64,000 nt of DNA from positions 5,084,001 through 5,148,000 of the forward strand of contig NZ_CP107799.1 in the NCBI RefSeq assembly GCF_041431135.1, given 5' to 3'. The stretch's first letter is position 1, and the number at the start of each line of letters is the position of its first letter. Positions 9,443-18,504 of the stretch are shown in pieces. The DNA is from Streptomyces sp. NBC_00554 (GTDB lineage Bacteria > Actinomycetota > Actinomycetes > Streptomycetales > Streptomycetaceae). Under the pieces are notes generated by a model. The model was given only the letters and a program-made list of their open reading frames with translations, made no database searches and had not been told where the DNA came from. A program made the translations under genes and the position numbers.

Positions 9443-9585
9443 CGACACGATAGAACGGCCACTCGGATGCGGCAAGAGGGGTCACGGTGAACGGCGTCAC
9501 ATCACCGATTCATACGAAGCAAGTTGCCTGATTTGGGGTGAACTTCGGCCCTAGGCGGGTTTTGACGGTGCGTAGTCTGTGCGGC

Positions 9586-9741
9586 ATGCACACCACGGGG
9601 AACCAAGTGACGTCTGAGGACGTCACCGTCCTCGGTGCAGTACGGGTGAATGCGATTACGACCGCATCCGTACTTCGGGGGGACCGGAAACCAGCCGCAG
9701 CCGCTTCCAGGCGCGCATGGGTGCGCCTGCCCGAGGAGTAA
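9586..9741 (+). CDS. Possible 51-aa leader ORF upstream of the PBP gene
   Basis: Small frame from the ATG 9586 to TAA 9741, ending 7 bp before the penicillin-binding protein ATG. The peptide begins MHTTGNQVTSEDVTV and has a basic C-terminal part. There is no recognisable domain and only a weak ribosome-binding site (no clear GGAGG). It could be a translated leader coupled to the downstream gene or simply an open frame in an untranslated leader. Confidence 0.3.
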   Translation: MHTTGNQVTSEDVTVLGAVRVNAITTASVLRGDRKPAAAASRRAWVRLPEE

Positions 9742-9748
9742 TCGTTCG

Positions 9749-12457
9749 ATGAGCGAGCACCGTCGCAAACTGCCGCAGTCGCAGGAAGGCGGACGTGCCG
9801 CGGCCCGACGCGGCCAGTCCGGCTCGACCTCTGGCCGCCGCGGGGCACCGCGCAGCGCCACCGGGTCTCCTTCCGACTCCTATGGGTCGGGGGGTGAAGA
9901 GGAGCGCTCGTACGGTGGCCGTGCCGAGGCCCGCCGTGCGGCGCAGAGAAGCAGTGGCGGCAGCCGGCGCAGAGGAGCCGACGGCGCCGGAAACGGCGGC
10001 CCCGGAGGCGGAGGCCGACGTGGCGGCCCCGGGGGCCCGAACGGGCCCGGGCGTGGCCGCGGCCGTGCATCCGGGCCCGTGAAGAAGCGCATCATCGACT
10101 ATCCGCGCGCGGGCAAGTACGGCGCAGCGCGCTGGATTCCGTCCTGGAAGCTGGTCTCGGGGCTGTTCATCGGCTTCTGCGGCAGCCTGGTGGCGGTGGC
10201 GGGTGTCGCGTACGCCCTGGTGGGCGTCCCGGACGTCGCCAAGACCGCCGAGGCACAGAACAACGTCTACTACTGGGCCGACGGCAGCCAGATGGTCGCC
10301 ACAGGTGGTGAGACGAACCGCCAGATCATCAGTTACGCGCAGATCCCCAAGGAGATGCGCTACGCGGTCATGTCGGCCGAGAACAAGACATTCGAGACCG
10401 ACAGTGGTGTCGACCCGATGGGTATCGCCCGAGCCTTCGTCAACATGGCCAAGGGCGGCCAGACGCAGGGTGGCTCCACCATCACCCAGCAGTTCGTGAA
10501 GAACGCGATGCTGGACGACCAGTCGCAGACGGTCTCCCGCAAGTTCAAGGAGCTGTTCGTCTCCATAAAGGTCGGTGCCTCCATGGACAAGGACGACATC
10601 ATGGCCGGCTACCTGAACTCGGCGTACTACGGACGCAACGCCTACGGCATCCAGGCGGCGGCGCGCGCCTACTTCGACAAGGACGCCACGGACCTGAACG
10701 CGAGCGAGTGCGCCTTCCTGGCGGCGATGCTCAAGGGCGCCACGTACTACGACCCCGCGGGTGCCGTGTCGATCGACCCGTCCGCCACTCCCAAGGCCAA
10801 CCGCGCGCGCGCCGAGTACCGGTGGAAGTGGATTCTCGACGAAGAGGTCAAGGACGGGCACCTGACCGCCACCGAGCGGGCCAAGTACAAGACCTTCCCC
10901 AAGTACCAGAGTCCGCGGTCGAACGCCCAGCTGAGCGGCCAGATCGGTTACCTCGTCGACCTGGCCAACTCGTACCTCATCAACAACAAGACCGGGATCA
11001 CTCAGGACCAGCTTCAGCAGGGCGGCTACGAGATCCATACGACCTTCGAGAAGAAGAAGGTCGCCGCGCTCGAAGCTTCCGTGAAGGAAGTCCAGGACAA
11101 AAACATCGATCCCAAGAAGCGCCCGGACACGGACACCTACGTCCAGTTCGGCGGGGCCTCCGTGGACCCGGAGAGCGGCGCGATCAAGGCCATCTACGGT
11201 GGCGTGGACGCGACCAAGCACTTCACCGACAACGCCGACGCGACTGGTGCCCAGGTCGGTTCGACGTTCAAGCCGTTCGTGCTGGCGGCCGCCATGTCCT
11301 GGGGTGTACGAGACAAGGATGGTGACGCGGTCCAGGCGCAGGACGAGCGCACCGTCGTTTCCCCCGACAGTCTCTACAGCGGCAAGAACAAGCTGAAGAT
11401 CCAGGACTACGACGGCACCGTCTGGACGGACAAGGACGACAAGGAGTGGCTGCAGACGAACGACGGCGGTGAGTCGTACAACGCGCCGAGCTACGACATC
11501 GACCTCCGCGAGGCGATGCGCAACTCCGTCAACTCCGCCTACGTCCAGCTGGGCATGGATGTCGGCCTGGACAAGGTCAAGGAGGCCGCCGTGGACGCGG
11601 GTGTCCTGGAGTCGAGCCTTGCCAGCGCCAGCTTCCCGTCGTTCTCCCTCGGTACTTCCGACCCGAGTGCCATCCGTATGGCTGGTGCGTACGCCACCTT
11701 CGCGGCCAGCGGCAAGCAGAACGATCCGTATTCGGTCGAGAAGGTCACCGACCAGGACGGCACCGTCTTCCAGCACGAGGGCACTGCCAAGGACGCCTTC
11801 ACCGCGAAGGTCGCCGACAACGTCACCGACGTCCTCAAGACCGTGGTCGAGAAGGGAACCGGTACCGCCGCCCAGCTGACGGGCCGGGACGTGGCCGGTA
11901 AGACCGGTACCACCGACGGCAACAAGTCCGCCTGGTTCGTCGGGTACACCCCGCAGCTGTCGACCGCGATCGGCATGTACCGCATGGACGACGACGAGAC
12001 CAAGAAGGATCGCGAGTTCCTGGAGATGTACGGCACGGGTGGCGAGAAGAAGATCCACGGTGCCTCGTTCCCGGCCCAGATCTGGCACGACTACATGGAG
12101 CAGGCGCTCAAGGGTGAGAAGGCGGTGGACTTCCCGGAGCCCGAGGACATCGGTGAGGTCATCAACGACACCCCGAGCCCGAGCGTGACCCCCTCGCCCA
12201 CCGAGAGCGAGGTGGAGAGCGCGACGCCGACTCCGACGCCCACCCTGACCACGACGTCTCCCACGCCCACGACGAGCGAGACCTGCGGCAACTTCGACTG
12301 GAACTGCTCCGAAACCGGTGGGACGGACACCGGCGGGACAGACACCGGCGGCACGGACGGAGGAGTGTCTGCCACGCCATCGGAGTCGACCAGTAGCAGT
12401 AACGGGAACAGCAATGGGAACGGCAACGGAGGGCTCTTCGGAGGATCGAGCGGATAG
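9749..12457 (+). CDS. Class A penicillin-binding protein (GT51 transglycosylase + transpeptidase)
   Basis: Bifunctional peptidoglycan polymerase of 902 aa anchored in the plasma membrane. Residues 1-115 are a basic, Gly/Arg-rich disordered cytoplasmic region. One transmembrane helix follows at about 134-156. The GT51 domain shows the catalytic-Glu motif AENKTFETDSGVD near 210 and GGSTITQQFVKN near 240. The transpeptidase domain shows the active-site SxxK (GSTFKPF, near 503), SxN (NSVNSAYVQ, near 593) and KTGTT (near 717). A Pro/Thr/Ser/Gly-rich tail fills residues 805-902. I chose the ATG 9749 because of a GAGGAG about 10 bases upstream; the frame extends further without family similarity. 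Transcribed toward two parS sites and the GT87 gene. Confidence 0.95.
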   Translation: MSEHRRKLPQSQEGGRAAARRGQSGSTSGRRGAPRSATGSPSDSYGSGGEEERSYGGRAEARRAAQRSSGGSRRRGADGAGNGGPGGGGRRGGPGGPNGPGRGRGRASGPVKKRIIDYPRAGKYGAARWIPSWKLVSGLFIGFCGSLVAVAGVAYALVGVPDVAKTAEAQNNVYYWADGSQMVATGGETNRQIISYAQIPKEMRYAVMSAENKTFETDSGVDPMGIARAFVNMAKGGQTQGGSTITQQFVKNAMLDDQSQTVSRKFKELFVSIKVGASMDKDDIMAGYLNSAYYGRNAYGIQAAARAYFDKDATDLNASECAFLAAMLKGATYYDPAGAVSIDPSATPKANRARAEYRWKWILDEEVKDGHLTATERAKYKTFPKYQSPRSNAQLSGQIGYLVDLANSYLINNKTGITQDQLQQGGYEIHTTFEKKKVAALEASVKEVQDKNIDPKKRPDTDTYVQFGGASVDPESGAIKAIYGGVDATKHFTDNADATGAQVGSTFKPFVLAAAMSWGVRDKDGDAVQAQDERTVVSPDSLYSGKNKLKIQDYDGTVWTDKDDKEWLQTNDGGESYNAPSYDIDLREAMRNSVNSAYVQLGMDVGLDKVKEAAVDAGVLESSLASASFPSFSLGTSDPSAIRMAGAYATFAASGKQNDPYSVEKVTDQDGTVFQHEGTAKDAFTAKVADNVTDVLKTVVEKGTGTAAQLTGRDVAGKTGTTDGNKSAWFVGYTPQLSTAIGMYRMDDDETKKDREFLEMYGTGGEKKIHGASFPAQIWHDYMEQALKGEKAVDFPEPEDIGEVINDTPSPSVTPSPTESEVESATPTPTPTLTTTSPTPTTSETCGNFDWNCSETGGTDTGGTDTGGTDGGVSATPSESTSSSNGNSNGNGNGGLFGGSSG

Positions 12458-12471
12458 CCGCCTCCGTGTGT

Positions 12472-12485
12472 GTTTCACGTGAAAC
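12472..12485. other. parS centromere site (ParB binding)
   Basis: Perfect GTTTCACGTGAAAC, 14 bp after the PBP stop codon; first of a closely spaced pair. Confidence 0.95.
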
Positions 12486-12490
12486 ACACC

Positions 12491-12504
12491 GTTTCACGTG
12501 AAAC
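12491..12504. other. parS centromere site (ParB binding)
   Basis: Perfect GTTTCACGTGAAAC, only 19 bp centre-to-centre from the preceding copy. This is the tightest parS pair in the window. It lies in the PBP/GT87 gap. Confidence 0.95.
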
Positions 12505-12575
12505 GAGGGCCGTCGCACCGACCAGGTGTGGCGGCCCTCGCCGCATTCCTAGGTGCGTACGGCAGGATGTGCGGC

Positions 12576-14081
12576 ATGCCCAGTGCAGAGACGACGCGAG
12601 CGAGCGTCCGCGAGCCGGAGCCGGTACGGCCGACCAGGGAAGACGAGGTCGCCGCGACCGGCAGTGAGCTGATCGGCGGTCCCATCGGACGACGGGCCCT
12701 TCTCGGGACGTCCTGGTGGACCCCCGTACGGGTCGTCGCACTCGTGGCGATCGGTGTGTTCGCCCTTGGCATGGTGCAGAAGCTGCCGTGCTACGACGGC
12801 GCATGGTTCTTCGGGGCCAGCTCCCAGTACACGCACGCGTGCTACTCGGACATCCCGCACCTTTATCAGGGGCGCGGCTTCGCCGACGGCCTTGTGCCGT
12901 ACTTCGACAGGCTCCCCGGCGACATGGAGTACCTCGAGTACCCGGTGCTGACCGGCGTGTTCATGGAGGTCGCGTCCTGGCTCACTCCGGGCAGCGGCAG
13001 CATCCAGGACCAGGAGCAGATCTACTGGATGGTCAACGCCGGGATGCTGATGGTGTGCGCGGCGGTCATCGCCGTATGCACCGCGCGCACCCACCGTAGG
13101 CGGCCCTGGGACGGCCTTCTGGTCGCCCTGGCGCCCGCTTTTGCGCTCACGGCCACCATCAACTGGGATCTCCTCGCTGTGGCCCTCCTGGCCGCCGCGA
13201 TGCTCATGTGGTCGCGAGGCCGTGTTCTGGCGTTCGGTGTGCTCATCGGGCTCGCCACGGCCGCCAAGTTCTATCCGTTCCTGCTGCTCGGACCGCTGTT
13301 CCTGCTGTGCTGGCGAGCGGGTAAATGGCGAGAGTTCGGGACCGCGCTGCTCGGCGCGGTCGGAGCCTGGCTCGTCGTGAATCTTCCGGTGATGTATCTC
13401 GCGCCGGACGGGTGGGCGAAGTTCTACAGCTTCAGCCAAGAACGGGGCGTCGACTTCGGTTCGATCTTCCTGTTCCTCTCGAACTGGTTGAAGATCACGA
13501 TCACCGCCGACGCGGCGAACACGTGGGCGCTGATCATGATGCTGCTCGTCTGCGTGGGCCTGACCGCGGTCACGCTCACCGCCCCGCGCCGCCCCCGCTT
13601 CGCTCAGCTCGCCTTCCTGATCGTCGCGGCCTTCATCCTCACCAACAAGGTCTACTCACCGCAGTACGTGCTGTGGCTGGTCCCCCTCGCCGCGTTGGCT
13701 CGGCCGCGCTGGCGGGACTTCCTGATCTGGCAGGCGTGCGAGGTCGCGTACTTCCTGGGGATCTGGATGTACCTCGCCTACACGACCAGCGGGGACGCTC
13801 ACAAGGGTCTGCCGACCGAGGGCTACCAAGTCGCCATCGCTGTCCACCTGTTGGGGACGCTGTACCTGTGCGCCGTGGTCGTGCGCGACATCTTCATGCC
13901 TGAGCGGGACATGGTGCGCCGAGCCGGTGACGACGATCCGTCGGGTGGGGTGCTGGACGGTGCGGAGGACGTCTTCGTGTTCGGGGCCGCGGCCCATCCG
14001 CCGCGGCACGCCGCGCACTTCGAGGGGCCCCAGGTGGAGTGGGGCAGCGGAAGCGCGACCGCTGGAGACCGTTCGCCCTGA
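12576..14081 (+). CDS. Polytopic membrane glycosyltransferase, GT87/DUF2029-like
   Basis: Integral membrane protein of 501 aa with about ten hydrophobic helices, resembling GT87-type polyprenyl-phosphate-dependent mannosyltransferases of actinobacteria. The first periplasmic loop after helix 1 (CYDGAWF...YSDIPHLYQGRGFADGLVPY) carries the acidic residues expected for a GT-C catalytic site. Later helices contain the ATAAKFYPFLLLGPLFLL segment typical of this family. The C-terminal 60 residues are hydrophilic and appear disordered. The ATG 12576 was chosen over upstream in-frame codons because a GGCAGG lies at suitable spacing. Likely role: cell-wall or lipoglycan mannosylation; the acceptor is not determinable. 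Confidence 0.8.
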   Translation: MPSAETTRASVREPEPVRPTREDEVAATGSELIGGPIGRRALLGTSWWTPVRVVALVAIGVFALGMVQKLPCYDGAWFFGASSQYTHACYSDIPHLYQGRGFADGLVPYFDRLPGDMEYLEYPVLTGVFMEVASWLTPGSGSIQDQEQIYWMVNAGMLMVCAAVIAVCTARTHRRRPWDGLLVALAPAFALTATINWDLLAVALLAAAMLMWSRGRVLAFGVLIGLATAAKFYPFLLLGPLFLLCWRAGKWREFGTALLGAVGAWLVVNLPVMYLAPDGWAKFYSFSQERGVDFGSIFLFLSNWLKITITADAANTWALIMMLLVCVGLTAVTLTAPRRPRFAQLAFLIVAAFILTNKVYSPQYVLWLVPLAALARPRWRDFLIWQACEVAYFLGIWMYLAYTTSGDAHKGLPTEGYQVAIAVHLLGTLYLCAVVVRDIFMPERDMVRRAGDDDPSGGVLDGAEDVFVFGAAAHPPRHAAHFEGPQVEWGSGSATAGDRSP

Positions 14082-14106
14082 GCGAACAGGACGCGGGGAA
14101 GCCACG

Positions 14107-14143
14107 CAAAAGGCCGTACACGGACACCGTGTACGGCCTTTTG
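14107..14143. terminator. Bidirectional terminator
   Basis: Perfect 17-bp stem (14107-14123 with 14127-14143), 3-nt loop, with A-tract at the left and T-tract at the right edge. It is placed between the convergent GT87 and alanine-racemase-like genes. Confidence 0.9.
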
Positions 14144-14171
14144 GCTGGCCCAGAGGATCGCGGCCCCAGGG

Positions 14172-15203
14172 TCAGCCTTCGACGATGCGGTCGAACTGCG
14201 TGGTGGTGTGCCGCAGATGGGCCACGAGTTCGTCGCCGACCTTCGGCTCCGTGGCGTCGGAAGGCACGAAAAGGATGGACACCTGCATGTGCGGGGGTTC
14301 CGCGAACCAGCGCTGCTTGCCCGCCCAGACGAACGGGGAAAGGTTCCGGTTGACCGTCGCGAGGCCGGCGCGGGCGACGCCCTTGGCGCGCGGCATGACA
14401 CCGTGCAGCGCCTTCGGAGCCTCCAGGCCCACACCGTGCGACGTACCGCCCGCGACGACCACCAGCCATCCGTCGGAGGCGGCCTTCTGCTGGCGGTAGC
14501 CGAAGCGGTCGCCCTTGGAGACGCGCGTGACGTCCAGGACGGCCCCGCGGTACTCGGTCGCCTCGTGGTCCCCCAGCCACAGCCGCGTGCCGATGCGGGC
14601 GCGGAAGCGGGTCTGCGGGAACTGCTGCTGGAGGCGGGCGAGTTCCTCGGCCTTGAGGTGGCTGACGAACATCGTGTGCAGCGGCAGACGGGCAGCACGC
14701 AGGCGGTCCATCCAGCCGATGACCTCCTCGACGGCGTCCGAGCCGTCGGTGCGGTCCAGCGGCAGGTGGATGGCGAAGCCCTCCAGCCGGACGTTCTCTA
14801 TGGCGGAGTGCAGATGCGGCAGGTCCTGCTCGCTGACTCCGTGCCGCTTCATCGAGGACATCACCTCGATGACGACGCGGGCGCCCACAAGGCCGTACAC
14901 GCCGTCGATGGACGACACGGAGCGGATCACACGGTCGGGCAGCGGTACCGGCTCCTCGCCTCGCCTGAAAGGCGTCAGGACCAGCAGGTCACCGCCGAAC
15001 CAGTCCTTGATCCGGGCGGCTTCGTACGTGGTGCCGACGGCGAGGACGTCCGAGCCCAGGCGGGTGGCCTCGTCAGCGAGGCGCTCGTGGCCGAAGCCGT
15101 ACCCGTTGCCCTTGCAGACGGGGACCAGCCCCGGAAACTGCTCGGACACCTGCTTGTGGTGTGCCCGCCAGCGCGCGGTGTCGACGTAGAGCGTGAGCGC
15201 CAT
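14172..15203 (-). CDS. Alanine-racemase-like PLP protein
   Basis: Fold-type III PLP-dependent protein of 343 aa related to alanine racemase. The N-terminal motif VCKGNGYGFG contains the presumed PLP-binding Lys31, matching the vvKAnAYGhG motif of Alr. A conserved GYRQQ segment may provide the tyrosine region. The usual second-half signature of true Alr is altered, so this may be a paralogue acting on another amino acid or a non-racemase family member. It lies 128 bp downstream of femX on the same strand, which suggests a joint role in peptidoglycan stem-peptide chemistry. Substrate unproven. Confidence 0.75.
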   Translation of the reverse strand: MALTLYVDTARWRAHHKQVSEQFPGLVPVCKGNGYGFGHERLADEATRLGSDVLAVGTTYEAARIKDWFGGDLLVLTPFRRGEEPVPLPDRVIRSVSSIDGVYGLVGARVVIEVMSSMKRHGVSEQDLPHLHSAIENVRLEGFAIHLPLDRTDGSDAVEEVIGWMDRLRAARLPLHTMFVSHLKAEELARLQQQFPQTRFRARIGTRLWLGDHEATEYRGAVLDVTRVSKGDRFGYRQQKAASDGWLVVVAGGTSHGVGLEAPKALHGVMPRAKGVARAGLATVNRNLSPFVWAGKQRWFAEPPHMQVSILFVPSDATEPKVGDELVAHLRHTTTQFDRIVEG

Positions 15204-15331
15204 GGCCGGTCCCGGAACCTTTCTCGTGGCTGCGGTGTATCAGAGGTATGAAGGGAAATTGTGGCGGCTTCGCCGGACCGACGGAGCGATGCCGGGCCGG
15301 GTCAGGGGCACGGCATGCGGATCGGCCCGGG

Positions 15332-16453
15332 TCAGCGGCGCGACATGTAGATGTCGAGCGCCTTGTGGAGCAGCTTGTTGAGCGGGAAGTCCCATTCGCC
15401 GAGGTACTCGGCGGCCTCTCCGCCCGTGCCCACCTTGAACTGGATCAGGCCGAAGAGGTGGTCGGTCTCGTCCAGCGAGTCGGAGATGCCGCGCAGGTCA
15501 TAAACGGTCGCCCCAAGCGCGTACGAGTCGCGCAGCATGCGCCACTGCATCGCGTTCGAGGGCCGGACCTCCCGCCCGATGTTGTCCGAGGCGCCGTACG
15601 AGTACCAGACGTGTCCGCCGACGACCAGCATCGTCGCTGCGGACAGGTTCACGCCGTCGTGCCGGGCGAAGTAGAGCCGCATGCGGTTGGGGTCCTCGGT
15701 GTTGAGGGCCGTCCACATGCGCTGGAAGTACGACAGAGGGCGGGGCCGGAAGTGATCGCGGACGGCCGTGATCTCGTACAGCCGCTGCCACTCCTCCAGG
15801 TCCTGGTAACCGCCCTGGACGACCTCGACGCCCGCCTTCTCGGCCTTCTTGATGTTGCGGCGCCACAGCTGGTTGAAGTTCTTGTGGACCTCTTCCAGGG
15901 AGCGGTTGGCGAGCGGCACCTGGAAGACATACCGCGGTTGCACGTCGCCGAAGCCGGCGCCGCCGTCCTCACCCTGCTGCCAGCCCATGCGGCGCAGTTT
16001 GTCGGCGACCTCGAAGGCGCGCGGTTCGATGAAGTCGGCCTCGATGTCGCGCAGTCGCTTCACGTCCGGGTTCTGGATGCCGCCCTTGATGGACGCGGCC
16101 TCCCAGCGCCGGATGATCACCGGCGGGCCCATCTTCACGGAGAAGGCACCCTGCTGCTTGAGATGCGCGAGCATCGGCTGCAGCCAGTCGCCGAGGTTCG
16201 GGGCGAACCAGTTGATGACCGGACCCTCGGGCAGGTAGGCGAGATAACGCTTGATCTTGGGCAGCTGGCGGTACAGCACAAGGCCCGCCCCGACCATCTC
16301 GCCGGTCCTGTCGTCGAACCACCCGAGGCTCTCGGAGCGCCACTCCGCCTTGACGTCTGCCCAGGCCGGGACCTGCATGTGGCTGGCCGCGGGCAGACTC
16401 TGGATGTACGCCAGATGCTGCTCACGGCTGATGGTCCTCAGGGTCAGGCTCAT
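15332..16453 (-). CDS. femX: FemX/FemABX family peptidyltransferase
   Basis: FemABX-family aminoacyltransferase of 373 aa. In Streptomyces the member at this locus is associated with adding the bridging glycine to the LL-diaminopimelate residue of lipid II, using glycyl-tRNA. Two GNAT-like halves are visible, including HMQVPAWADVKAEWRSESLGWFD near the start and NFNQLWRRNIKKAEKAGVEV in the middle, a characteristic Fem segment. The C-terminal half shows LLVVGGHVWYSYGASDN and the ending GEWDFPLNKLLHKALDIYMSRR. I chose the ATG 16453; the frame continues upstream only as an antisense shadow of the next gene. The small membrane protein lies upstream and the Alr-like gene downstream on the same strand. 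Confidence 0.88.
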   Translation of the reverse strand: MSLTLRTISREQHLAYIQSLPAASHMQVPAWADVKAEWRSESLGWFDDRTGEMVGAGLVLYRQLPKIKRYLAYLPEGPVINWFAPNLGDWLQPMLAHLKQQGAFSVKMGPPVIIRRWEAASIKGGIQNPDVKRLRDIEADFIEPRAFEVADKLRRMGWQQGEDGGAGFGDVQPRYVFQVPLANRSLEEVHKNFNQLWRRNIKKAEKAGVEVVQGGYQDLEEWQRLYEITAVRDHFRPRPLSYFQRMWTALNTEDPNRMRLYFARHDGVNLSAATMLVVGGHVWYSYGASDNIGREVRPSNAMQWRMLRDSYALGATVYDLRGISDSLDETDHLFGLIQFKVGTGGEAAEYLGEWDFPLNKLLHKALDIYMSRR

Positions 16454-16620
16454 TCGGGGCGCTCCTCGGGCTGGTGTGTCCCCATGGGTACAGGGGCTCC
16501 GGCTCTCGCGCCGAAGCCTACTGCGCCCTGTGAGCGCCCCGTCTGGCCGTATGGAACCTGCGCCCTGACCGATACGCGGCCAGGACGTCCTGAGGGCTTG
16601 TTCGGCTGTCTGGCGGGCCG

Positions 16621-16935
16621 TCAGCCGATGACGCCGCCGAAGAGGCCGCCGTGTGCCATGCCAAGGAAGAAGCCGACGGCCGCGGCACCGAGACCCAGGA
16701 TCAGCCCGAAGCGCTCCCGTGTCGTCTCCGAGATGAACTGTCCGCCGGCGCCGGTGAGGATGCCCAGCAGCCCTGTCCAGGAGCTGATCAGATGCAGGCT
16801 GTGGAACTGGGCCGTGATGAAGGCCGTCGCCCCGAGCACCAGGGTCAGCCCGACCAGAGTGTCCTGGAGGGGATGGGGCTTGTGGTCGGTGGCGAGCAGG
16901 GAACCGACGGTGTTGGGTCGCAATGTCTGTGCCAT
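16621..16935 (-). CDS. Small hydrophobic membrane protein
   Basis: 104-aa protein from the ATG 16935 (MAQTLRPNTVGSLLA) with GGAGG six bases upstream. Three hydrophobic segments are visible (VGLTLVLGATAFITAQF, SWTGLLGILTGAGGQFI, GLILGLGAAAVGFFLGM), so it is probably a three-helix membrane protein. No functional domain recognised. Located between femX (downstream) and the divergent rpsF operon, a position conserved in streptomycetes. The 16936-17220 gap holds both promoters. Confidence 0.75.
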   Translation of the reverse strand: MAQTLRPNTVGSLLATDHKPHPLQDTLVGLTLVLGATAFITAQFHSLHLISSWTGLLGILTGAGGQFISETTRERFGLILGLGAAAVGFFLGMAHGGLFGGVIG

Positions 16936-17220
16936 AAGGCACCTCCTGCGGAAGGCGGCGCATCGTAGCGCCATACACACCCGATGTGTACAGATTGACG
17001 CTCAACCCGGTCGGATTTCAACCGGAAGCCCGTGTGCGGGTACTCTGTACTCTCTGCACCGGTGTCTGCCCAGGCCAAGGCCAGGTCACGACAGGGAATC
17101 CCGCTCGGTTCGCCGATGGGAGCCCGATTGTCAGTGGCGGCCGATACCGTTGCGTACGCATCACAACCCTCCTGCCACGGAACGACCGTGGCCGCTGAGT
17201 CCAAAGGAGGTGGGTTCCAC

Positions 17221-17511
17221 ATGCGTCACTACGAAGTGATGGTCATCCTCGACCCCGATCTCGAAGAGCGCGCTGTCTCTCCGCTGATCGAGAACTTCCT
17301 TTCCGTCGTCCGTGAGGGCAACGGAAAGGTCGAGAAGGTCGACACCTGGGGCCGTCGTCGTCTGTCCTACGAGATCAAGAAGAAGCCTGAGGGCATCTAC
17401 TCGGTCATCGACCTGCAGGCCGAGCCTGCGGTCGTCAAGGAGCTCGACCGACAGATGAACCTGAACGAGTCGGTCCTCCGGACCAAGGTCCTCCGTCCCG
17501 AGACCCACTGA
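17221..17511 (+). CDS. rpsF: 30S ribosomal protein S6
   Basis: Ribosomal protein S6 of 96 aa, which pairs with S18 on the platform of the 30S subunit. [21 protein letters not shown] is the typical start, and [24 protein letters not shown] the conserved middle. I start at the ATG 17221 because an AAAGGAGG lies at 17204-17211; the frame is open further upstream without similarity. First gene of the rpsF-ssb-rpsR-rplI operon. Confidence 0.98.
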
Positions 17512-17588
17512 GCTTTCCAGCTCAGCTGATCTCGGGCATCGAGTAGCAGTACTAGCAGCCAGCAGCAAACCCGCCGAGAGGTACCCCC

Positions 17589-18203
17589 ATGGCAGGCGAG
17601 ACCGTCATCACGGTCGTCGGCAATCTTGTCGACGACCCCGAGCTGCGCTTCACCCCTTCCGGTGCGGCGGTCGCGAAGTTCCGTGTCGCGTCCACCCCCC
17701 GCACCTTTGACCGTCAGACCAATGAGTGGAAGGACGGCGAAAGCCTGTTCCTGACCTGCTCGGTCTGGCGTCAGGCGGCTGAGAACGTCGCCGAATCGCT
17801 CCAGCGAGGCATGCGCGTCATCGTGCAGGGCCGGCTGAAGCAGCGGTCCTACGAGGACCGTGAGGGCGTCAAGCGCACGGTCTACGAACTGGACGTCGAG
17901 GAAGTCGGCGCCAGCCTGAAGAACGCCACGGCCAAGGTCACCAAGACCACGGGTCGCGGCGGCCAGGGCGGTTACGGCGGCGGCGGCGGCGGTGGCGGCG
18001 GCCAGCAGGGCGGCGGCTGGGGCGGAAGCTCCGGCGGCGGTCAGCCTCAGGGTGGCGGCGCTCCCGCCGAAGACCCCTGGGCGACCAGCGCTCCTGCCGG
18101 TGGCAGCCAGGGCGGCGGTGGCGGCGGCTGGGGCGGAAGCTCCGGCGGCGCGACCGGCTCCAGCGGCTCCGGCGGCGGCTACTCGGACGAGCCCCCCTTC
18201 TAA
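17589..18203 (+). CDS. ssb: Single-stranded DNA-binding protein
   Basis: Essential SSB of 204 aa. The N-terminal OB fold (residues 1-110) starts with MAGETVITVVGNLVDDPELRFTPSG. The central linker (about 120-195) is very glycine-rich with repeated GGGWGGSSGG units. The acidic protein-interaction tip is intact (YSDEPPF). It starts 77 bp after rpsF in the replication-translation operon; this is the house-keeping SSB of Streptomyces, as opposed to the shorter paralogue elsewhere in the genome. Confidence 0.98.
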   Translation: MAGETVITVVGNLVDDPELRFTPSGAAVAKFRVASTPRTFDRQTNEWKDGESLFLTCSVWRQAAENVAESLQRGMRVIVQGRLKQRSYEDREGVKRTVYELDVEEVGASLKNATAKVTKTTGRGGQGGYGGGGGGGGGQQGGGWGGSSGGGQPQGGGAPAEDPWATSAPAGGSQGGGGGGWGGSSGGATGSSGSGGGYSDEPPF

Positions 18204-18249
18204 GGGGCGGGCTCGCACCCCAACTTCTTGATCACACAGGAGAAACACC

Positions 18250-18486
18250 ATGGCGAAGCCGCCTGTGCGCAAGCCTAAGAAGAAGGTCTGCGCATTCTGC
18301 AAGGACAAGGTCACGTACGTGGACTACAAGGACACGAACATGCTGCGGAAGTTCATTTCCGACCGCGGCAAGATCCGTGCCCGCCGCGTGACCGGCAACT
18401 GCACGCAGCACCAGCGTGACGTCGCCACGGCTGTGAAGAACAGCCGTGAGATGGCGCTGCTGCCCTACACCTCCACCGCGCGATAA
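18250..18486 (+). CDS. rpsR: 30S ribosomal protein S18
   Basis: Ribosomal protein S18 of 78 aa (MAKPPVRKPKKKVCAFCKDKV...), the partner of S6. It retains cysteines in CAFC and in GNCTQH, the arrangement of zinc-binding (C+) S18 forms. Streptomycetes also encode a cysteine-free paralogue used under zinc starvation, so this copy is presumably the zinc-replete version. An AGGAGA lies upstream of the ATG. It is 46 bp after ssb. Confidence 0.97.
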   Translation: MAKPPVRKPKKKVCAFCKDKVTYVDYKDTNMLRKFISDRGKIRARRVTGNCTQHQRDVATAVKNSREMALLPYTSTAR

Positions 18487-18504
18487 GGGAAGGGTGACTG
18501 ACAT

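Noticed and set aside
17950..18190. GGC-rich tandem repeats in ssb as a separate repeat element
   Set aside because: They encode the Gly-rich linker of SSB.
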